This document shows positions 55,368 through 64,000 of a stretch of DNA of 64,000 nt, one piece after another. The translations under genes were made by a program, and so were the position numbers. The stretch covers positions 2,577,501 through 2,641,500 of the forward strand of contig NC_052474.1 in assembly GCF_009730915.1 (NCBI RefSeq). Direction: 5' to 3'. Positions within the stretch are counted from its first letter, which is position 1; each line of letters opens with the position of its first letter. The notes beneath the pieces are model-generated. The model saw nothing but the letters and a program-made list of their open reading frames with translations. It was not told where the DNA came from and ran no database searches. This DNA comes from Dioscorea cayenensis subsp. rotundata (Eukaryota; Streptophyta; Magnoliopsida; Dioscoreales; Dioscoreaceae).

Positions 55368-58300
55368 GTACATGTGAAGAGCTCCTATTTTCCGGGCTCT
55401 CCATCTTCTTATCTCAAGTAAAATGCCTTGGTGACTTAAGTTGGATTACTTTTTGAATTCTACTTGGTCACGCTTGAAGCTCGAAATTTCTCTTACTTTA
55501 CTCTTTTAATGTGCAAACAAGAATTGTATCATGATTCATGACATGTTATGGCATTTGTCAAGTTGTGTGTGAACTTTTTTTGTAGAACTGCTTTACTACC
55601 ATTGTCCCATCTCCTGTTTTATCTGGAATTATTTAGTTACTGTATGTTTTTGTTTGTTAATTCATTAGTAGTTTTTCAATGTTGTAGCTTCCATTTAAGA
55701 ATAGGACTTAAGTGAAATTGATTCATGTTATTGTTTATTACTCTACAAAATTATTTCAACATGGTATTAGTTATCATGGGAGGTGAGAAAGTGTTTCTTC
55801 ACATTACCTGTGATAGTGGGAGCCTTGTGCACCATTGTATATCCTTTTTCTCCATCATTGTTAGTACTTCAATATTTCTATTATCGTTCTTGCTTGATGT
55901 ATCTTTTGGACTTAGAATTTTGATTATTACTGATTTAGTCTTTCTCACACATAGACTTCTAATGTAAATTATAAGAATCTAATTTTCCCTTATATGATCA
56001 ATGACTAGGGTTCTTCCTATGAACTCGCTATTGTTTTGTCATGTCTTTCTCTGGGAACTTGGCTTAAGTGACATGGCTCTAACATAACATAATTAATGCA
56101 TGTTTATACATATTGAAGAACTGAAACTGTCTGTACCAATATCATGGCACCTCGGATAAAATCGTAGATTTGTAATTTATGCCTGGAAGTTTGAGATCTT
56201 GGCCTTGGCAAACAAAATGTGCTGAATGATTCAAGAAATTCTTACGTCGTGATTTTACCCTTATTCCATGCTTTACTATTGTTATTTAATTTAATTATAT
56301 GAGCCAAGAAATACTGATCATAGAGTGAGCTGATTTTATGAGGCTTTATTCCTATAATTTTGGCATGCAGTGTGAAGAAGTCGGCAATTTTATCTCTGGA
56401 AAAGAAATAGTTTGCCAAATATTCTTGTAATATATTTCTTTTACATTATTAATTTTTCTCTGCTATGCTTTTCTTCTTAGTCAAATTGACATATTTGTAT
56501 TGTGTAGTAGGTGGAAAGTTCGTTCACAAGAAATTTTGACTTCCTTGAAGAGCTTTAATGCTGATTTCCTCTGCATACAAGTCCAATGGTAGAATGTTTC
56601 TCTCCATAATCCGCAGATTTTCCATTTACTGGAAGGAACTTACATGTTTTTCCCCTCATTTATATCTTCTCCCATTAATAATTAATATCCAGGGGAGCAT
56701 TGTGGATCATTTGTTTGGTATTTCAGTAATATATTCGTAAGCCTTGCTTGTTATGATGTTTATATTTTTTTCATGCAGTATCTATAGGTGACTTACCTTT
56801 CAACTAAATTATAGATATAGCTGTCTTCTTTATCACTATCTGGACTCTTTCTTTTCAGTGATCACAAATAAAATCAGTTTCTAATTTGGCCTTCTCTTTT
56901 TAAAGATCTGCCTGCAGAATAGATATAGTCAGCAATTCCATAACTGCAAATGCATCTTGAAATGCAAGAGCACAACTGAATCAGCATACATGGCTGAGTA
57001 TTGATTAAGTTCCATTGTCTATGAAAAGGAAACTTGAACATGCTCTGCTTGTGTAAATTCATACCAGGATGATTTTTATTAATGACTCTCAACTAGGCAT
57101 GTTTCACTATTGCTAACTTAAATTGTGTATCATCCTTACTTTAGTTTGTTACCTTTTCCTTCTAGACTTGAGGAGTGTCTGTGAGTTTCTGCATATATCT
57201 GATATGGGAGATTTCCCTTCCACATATTTCAGGAGTTAGATGAATATGACAGCTTCTACAAAAGCAACTTGGAGAGCACTGGATATTCAGGCACTTATAT
57301 ACAGAGGAATGGGCAAAAACACGATTGATGTGGAATTTTCTACAATCCTAATTGGTATGCTAAAAAATTTCTGCCCATTATTATTATACTTTTGCAAACC
57401 TGAAGGAATTTACCTAGTATTATATGTTCATAAATAAGGAGCCAGCTTGTTAATTACTCCCTTAATAACTTATTCAATTTCATCTAACAGGAATGTCACA
57501 GTGCACCTTCACTATTTTAAATCTGTGATCACTCTTTTTATAGGAAATTTTACTTTAGATATGGGGCAATTCTCTCTTTCGTGCACACTGAAATTCTCAA
57601 AAATTTCCTCTGGCAATGTGCAACCTAATGTGCTACTCCAAATCATATAAAGCTTAAGATAAGGCACTAACACAGCTTTACCAGGCCCATTGAGGTTTGC
57701 AAGCTGGTGCCGCAAAACTTCTCATTTATATTTTGATAAGTTACTTTTGAGATACTAAGTGTTCTTTCACTCTAAAGGATCCGAGCTATTTCTTCGAAAT
57801 CTGTGCTAATGATGTTTTTGTTTACTTATATTTCATTGTGGGTCAGTATGTAATGCATGTCCTGGTTGTGACTTCCTCCACTGCCAAATTGGTCTCCATG
57901 GAAGAAATATATTACAACGATCTTGCAAACTCTTTGAACCTTGGGATCAACAGACACATCAGAAACAGGTACTGTGCAGTTTTTGGCAACCGCAGGACTA
58001 GCAGCATTCCCCTTCCTTAATTGTTCTAATTTTCTGTGAAATCTTTTGTCATGTTCTATCAACTAACCATAAATGAAAATTAAACTGTTACAAGATTTTC
58101 CTCTTTTGGTTAGAGATTCTATTTACCCATTTGTTATTTATACTTGTAAACTTGTTATTTACCAGCATGCTGGAGCACTTTCCTTTTGGACCTCAAATTT
58201 GGATTTGGCTTTTTCTGGAGGCAGGAGTAGGAGGATGAGTGCCAATGGTCTCCCTTTTATCAAAAATCTTCCATTAGCCTTAATGTTGCCTGTTGCATGG

Positions 58301-61192
58301 ATGATTGATGATGTTTGGTGTTTGTAGGAGACCATACTTGTGCCATGGTGCCTGCATTAAGTTATGTAAAGACTAGAGGAGAAGGAACTCTTCTAGTCTT
58401 AGAAAGCTGATAAAATGAAAATAAGATATAGAGAAACTTGGGAGGGGAGGAGTGCTGATTTGGTATTATGGAAGGGTGGAATGGGTGGGTAGGTTGTTAA
58501 TTACATATGGCTGTGGGGCATATGCCATGCTGATCAAAATGAAACCTGCTGACCAGCAAAGAGTTGGAGTCGCATGTAGGTGATCTATAATACATGAGAA
58601 ACAACCTTAATAATATAAGCCTGGGATATATATAAATTTTATTATTCTAGGATCCCTAGCATGGCCAAGTATGAGTTTTAGTGCACCATTGGAGTTGACT
58701 TGATCTGAACAATTTTCAGATTAGGGTAATTTATTTTGGGATGAAGACTGTTTTCTCTTCAAAACCATAATCTTCATCATTCATAATTTCATATAGTTGT
58801 TAGGCTTTGTCTGATGCATAATTGGGCTGAGCCTATTCCCATTTATGATCTTGCCCATACTGTACTAATTGTTTCTCCTTGAAATATACAACTAGCATGA
58901 TCATTCGCATTAACTCTGCCAAACAAAGGGAGAGAAGCTGGCAAACAAAGAGATGAAGAAATTTGTGATCCATTGTCGAAAGACAGCTCAACTGATTGAC
59001 CAACTTGAATGTTAAAAGAAATCTCTGACAGCATGATCTTTTTATTTCATGTATCTGTTCGCTTAAATTTGTCAGAAACTTGAACATGTGTTTATCAGCA
59101 GATGGTTCATTTCTGTTTTGTTGCTAGGATTTAACAACCTTTTTATGCTTTCACATCTAGTTGATTTTTGCTTAATAAAATTAATGTAGAATGTAGATTT
59201 TAGCAATTGATTCATTGGGTTTAATTCCTTTCAGAATCGTCAGACAAGGACAATCTTAGTGATCATGGAGACCTTAATGATCCACATATTAGGCTTAAAC
59301 ATGACTGTGTGGGTTTACTTGCAGCATTCAAGCTTAATGATCCTTCTCATCATCTGGTCATCGTGGCAATCACACATTTATTGGTACATGACTAGTTTGA
59401 ACTTTAAAGCATGCTTAATGATCCTTCTCATCATCTGGTCATCGTGGCAAACACTCACATTTATTGCATGACTAGTTTGAACTTTGAAGCATGCTTAATG
59501 ATCCTTCTCATCATCTGGTCATCGTGGGAAACACTCACATTTATTGGTACATGACTAGTTTGAACTTTGAAGCATGCTTAATGATCCTTTTCACCATCTG
59601 GTCATCGTGGCAAATACTCACATTTGCTGGTGCATAACTAGTTTGAATTTTGAACCATGCTTTTGAAATTTGAACAAGGGATCAGCAACTTCCCTTTCTC
59701 TTCTTTTCATCCCATGCTATTAATGATAGTTGTCATATATTGGCATTGTGTAGGACTCTATGCTTTCTTTGTTAGCAAAAAGCATCCACCATGTGCGAGA
59801 ATTCTGTCTTTCTTTTTAAATTCTATTATCAATCGTTGATGTAGTTATTTTCTGCATGCTTTCTTTGATCACTGGGATCCAGAATTGATTGATGTTAAAC
59901 TTGCACAAGTGAAGTATCTTCCACAGAGGGTTGCTCAGTTTAAGGAAGTTACTTCAGATAAATATGGGTGCTCCCCATCGATCATTATTTATTGTGATTT
60001 AACTCAACCCCTGAGGATGAGGTTTGTTCAGCATTCTCTTTTATTGAATATTATTACAGTGATATTCTGATTTGGTCTTAATAATGTAGTGGAGAATTTC
60101 CTTGGTTCCAATGGTTTATGTGACACTCTCATGGATGCATGCATGAGACAAGAGTGTTTGTTATATAAAGTCTCAAGGATGAATTGTGGGCTAGCGCTAT
60201 CTTTTTAGCTATTAATCGGTAGGTGTGTACAATAAATGCTTTATATATTTTACACCAACTAAAAGCTTGCTACTCTACTGCTTATCAAAATGTACTTTCA
60301 TTTTCTGAATGTTCAGATTGCTGTTCCAGGCTCAAACTTCTATTCTGCGTATTATTGTGTATTCTTTCGCTCTATGGAAAAATAGTGAGTCTTTTAATCT
60401 ATCTTCTTTGATGAATATTTTCTTGTCTTTGAAAATGCATCAGTACTTGTTCTTTTTCAGACCCACTTGTTGTGCACATGAACTTAAAATAATAATCTGA
60501 CTCTCTCCAGGCCTAACATTTTACTGAACTTTAGAGTGTCATTAACCAATAGATTTTGGAATTATTTCCTCAAAAACTTTGGCTACTATTTTAACTGAAG
60601 GATAATAAGTTGCATTTTCCCTTATTAGAACACTGCTCAGATCACTGTACTCAAGAGTGGTGATTATGTATTTAGGTGGTACACCGTACACCCCTACCCT
60701 CCCGAAGCTCATTTAGTAGTCAATTCCTGGCATAATGGATGAAGCACTCCAAGCAAAATATTTTTGTTTGATTCTTCCTACATTTGAATGAAGGATCTCC
60801 CTCAGAAAGAATGAAGTATACATAACAACAGATGAAAGCACCAAAAAATAGCAATTATACTTGTAGGTTTTCTTTTCTAACTTAATGCATCACATTAGAT
60901 TCTCAATATATCATAATTTGATCAATTTGCATCACTATTCACTTCTTACTTCCTTTCCTTTTCCTCCCCAGTCCCAACTTTTTCTCCTGTCATTTCAGGT
61001 TTATGAGTAACATTATATCAGCATCCATTATTCAGCTGCACAATCCCTATGGGCGTAATTGCGGGAGAACCTCCATTTACAAACTGCACTACTGGCTTCC
61101 ACATGGACACTGGACTCACATAATCTTTATCAAACACCAACTCATTGAAACCGATCAGCCTGCTCCAACTTCCACCAACAAACCCCAGTGAC
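55368..61192 (+). pseudogene. CCR4-homolog-4-like (HESP) deadenylase, decayed and 5'-truncated
   Basis: Resembles plant CCR4 homolog 4, an exonuclease/endonuclease/phosphatase-fold poly(A) nuclease. Exon-like blocks: 55368-55417 (VHVKSSYFPGSPSSYLK), 56511-56580 (WKVRSQEILTSLKSFNADF), 57233-57354 (ELDEYDSFYKSNLESTGYSG), about 57882-57968, 59235-59383 (DPHIRLKHDCVGLLAAFK), about 59875-60021 (DVKLAQVKYLPQRVAQFK) and about 60999-61192 (GEPPFTNCT). Decay: stop TGA at 57326 in the third block, no AG before 57882 or 59875, a frame clash into 59235, a stop early in the last block, and the catalytic GDFN replaced by CDLT. The 5' exons and the C-terminal SDHLP motif are missing. The first four junctions still splice canonically, so loss is not ancient. 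Confidence 0.8.
59333..59659. repeat. Four tandem 80-83 bp copies spanning an exon end and its splice donor
   Basis: Copies at 59333-59413, 59414-59493, 59494-59576 and 59577-59659. Each starts CTTAATGATCCTT, includes the CCR4-fold beta strand coding VIVA followed by a THxY motif, an (A)TTG|GTACATG donor (lost in copy 2) and ACTAGTTTGAA of the intron. Copy 4 is the most diverged. Confidence 0.92.
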
Positions 61193-62954
61193 ACCTCTAC
61201 CAATTGTCGGAGATTTTTGACTTTTCCCAGTTATTCAAACTCTTCAACAACATCCAAGCCATTAGAAGAACATCTTCCTAAAATCAATAAAGCTGACACT
61301 TGACAATTGGCCGTAGCGTATGGGAGCGAGGCAGGTTCTTCCTTGCAAGTTGGCACTACAATTCATATCATTTATTTCATGAGAAAATCACCATTAATTT
61401 TGCAGCGTCTCCTGAGTGCATTGCAGAATTGTCATAAAGAGTTTTGAGGATTGAGGAACCTACTTACTTGAATGCTGGTGGTTGTAGGAGTACTGACCAA
61501 CCATGAACGAAACCTGCTTCAGTACACTGAAACTCTGACATCTCATTTAATCTCAATCCACCCCGGTCTGCTTGTGGTTGTGAACCTCAACCCCTTTTAA
61601 ATCAACATAATAACGGAAACAATAAACCAAGTATTTGTTTGATGCTACAAATTCTTTTTTACTACAATGTGAAGAGTAATTAGGGGCAACGGAGTCCTTC
61701 TGAAGAGCATTTATAGCGTGAAAGGGTTCAGTGCTTTCTATTCAACTGTTTAGAGTTTTTGTAAGTGTATATGTATATATCTATTTTAATCCAACTGAGT
61801 ATTGTTGTTGCTTAAGTGTTTATTATCTCTGTGCAGACACATATTCTTAAGGAAGTGTTGCATCACTATCTAGGCATTGTTTCTGTGTTACTTGGTTTCT
61901 TCCGTGTGGGGTTGTTTGTGTGTGTGCGTGCTATTTTTTATATTTTTATTGATCTTGATAAGGTTTTTTTTTTTCACATACAATAAGCGTTGTTAAAAAC
62001 GTGCTCAATTCAAAAATTGAATGTCCAATTATATTACCTGTTGGTATGAAAATTGAGCTGCAAACTCTCTTTTATAATCAGAAATATATTTTGAATAGAA
62101 TTTAAACTTTTCATATAAATACATTTCACAATATATCGTTGACCTATGAATCAATTTTTGCTCATAATTTATTTTTTTTTAAGCCAACTATTAAGCAATT
62201 GCTTAAACATATTTTATTTTACGGTGGAATTTCAACTCTCAACCCACATCCTACGGAATGCTTGTATTTAAAGTTTTTTAAGTTTTTTTTTTTATCTTAT
62301 TTTCAAAATAAATTTAGTGTTTAATAGAACTTAGAAAAAGAGTAAAGGAAATAATACTACGTAAAAGTTATTATATTTATTTTAAAACTACTATAGTTTT
62401 AAAAGGTTTTATTTACAATAACTAATACATCTATATGAATCTAAGCTAAATATATACAAGATTGATAAAACTTATTTTAACATCTTTATCTTAGTTTTTA
62501 TATAAATATAGAATTTAATAAAAGTTTAAAAAAATCAGAAATAATTACACTTTGGAAATTATCATCTTTATTTTAAAAATTAGGAGGTTTTGGGAAAGAA
62601 TTTTTGTTTGTGATAAACTATATTTATATAACATATAACTTTAATTCCAAACAATATTAATATTAATAGAGTGAAAAATGATTTTAATACTTTACTAAAT
62701 AAAAATGTATACAAACAAAATAACAAGATCAGAAGATGTAGATAATCTAAAAAATAATTAAATAGTTGGGCATAAATATAAATACTCTAAATATAAACAA
62801 TCATGAGTAAAATCTTAAAACATACAAATTAAAAGTAAATTATAAACATTTTGGTATAAAAATAAAAATAGTATAAAAATGAGGGATAACATAAAAGAAG
62901 CCATAAATATTTGCATGGAAAACTAGATTAGTAAGTGGGGAGGAAAAAATTTTA
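61193..62954. other. Intergenic, no gene
   Basis: 61.2-61.7 kb could hold 3'UTR remnants of the CCR4-like gene. 61.95-62.95 kb is very AT-rich with no coding or repeat signal I can name. Confidence 0.5.
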
Positions 62955-63211
62955 CTCCCTCCGTTCTTTTTTATCTGTCATAAATCCATGTTTTTTTTAT
63001 ATCTATCATTTTTAAACATTTTGAAGTATTTATTATTTTTTTTCAAAATTACTCTAACACCTTATTCAATTCTCTTCTTAAAAATTTAATACGAGTTAAA
63101 ATACTGAAGATATAAATTAGTGAGTTATTTTAAAAAATAATTAATTTTTATTAAATTATATTGGTATATAAAATTCGGTTATTTATGCCACATAAGAAAA
63201 AACGGAGGGCC
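62955..63211. mobile_element. Stowaway-like MITE
   Basis: 257 bp, left end CTCCCTCCGTTC and right end (complement) GGCCCTCCGTTTTTTC, flanked by TA on both sides, as for Stowaway/Tc1-mariner MITEs. The interior shares blocks with 38612-38822. Confidence 0.8.
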
Positions 63212-64000
63212 TAAATAATTAGGCAAGCAATCATGAAAACTAATTTTAAGAAACATAATCAATTAATGGAGTTTCATAAACAATTGAGAAAGAAATATAA
63301 CAGTTGGCATAAAGACACCATTTAAGTATTCAGCTAAAAGTAAATAAATGATTTCCGAAAAACAACAACTTCTCATGTGCTTGTGTAGAATAATAAATAT
63401 ATATACAACTGTTTTTTAAAATAAAAATAAAGTTTCTTTTAAATTCTTTTGGCCCCTCCACGATGAGGATTTTTATATCTTGTTTGAAAGCATTGCTATT
63501 CCATTGATGTAAATTTTTCATACGGTCATCGTTAGCATACTGATTTCTATTTTACCATCGCTAGCTTCAATTTATTTATTTTTGATCATTTGATATTAAT
63601 TTATTTTCACCGCAGTATTCGTGTGCTTTTTACTAAATTTAGATGACGCCACTTAATCGCCACGTCACTATATATTTTCTCTCATCCCAACTGAGAGAAC
63701 GCTGACTTAGCCACTTTATTTTGAGTTAGGGATGCTAACCTCAGCCTACGAATCTCGAAGTCAACATCCATCACGCTCATCTAAATTTGATCTAAAAACC
63801 CAAAAAGACTGCTATTAATATCTAATAAAAATAAATTGAAACACAATAAAAATTTGAAATCGACCCATAATAACACAACGATCATCACTGAAAAATTTAC
63901 CCTCCATCGATGCTCTTTTTGTTTTCTAGTTTTATAATTCTTGTCTACATTTCTTTTTTTGGCTTCCAAAGGACAAAATTAGTACTAGATTACTGTGTTT
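63212..64000. other. Intergenic, no gene
   Basis: AT-rich to the window end; no coding region or element recognised. Confidence 0.5.

Overview
This window comes from a nuclear plant genome. The genes are split by many GT-AG introns, the intergenic DNA is AT-rich, and the proteins recognised (EDR2, OTP51, RALF, GEX1, a CCR4-type deadenylase) are plant families. I take it as a flowering plant; a monocot such as yam is only a guess. Three gaps of exactly 1000 N (10622-11621, 33996-34995, 42617-43616) interrupt it.

Left third (1-19 kb): mostly clean genes. An EDR2-like lipid-binding defence regulator (minus, 20 exons seen, 3' end off the window) is followed by a 537-bp hAT-type element with a perfect 8-bp target duplication. 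Next come an OTP51-like PPR/LAGLIDADG splicing factor (minus) and an unnamed plus-strand gene. That gene encodes five copies of a Cys/His motif, C-x7-H-x-C-x3-C with core ASNPFH, on exons that are all bounded by phase-1 introns.

Middle (19-30 kb): three related RALF peptide genes, all minus, separated by transposon debris. This includes a Helitron end, a Mutator-like element with two tandem 0.68-kb internal units, and a LINE remnant. A solo LTR sits upstream of the first RALF gene, and the third RALF gene keeps the matching empty site.

Right half (30-64 kb): about 7 kb of L1-type LINE sequence (probably two elements across a gap), a frameshifted GDSL lipase gene, a GC-rich hAT-like element carrying two tRNA-like modules, a GEX1 gene, a complete but corrupted Ty1/copia element with short LTRs, and a decayed CCR4-homolog-4 gene. 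In that gene one exon end is tandemly repeated four times. A Stowaway-like MITE lies near the right edge.

The RALF genes form a local secreted-peptide family. The other genes are unrelated neighbours (defence signalling, chloroplast intron splicing, gamete nuclear fusion, mRNA deadenylation). One sequence-quality signal matters when reading the right half: in the retroelements CAG/CTG is strongly under-represented against its permutations CGA/TCG, even inside the copia primer-binding site, and several host genes carry single-base indels. Some apparent frameshifts there may be consensus errors rather than mutations.
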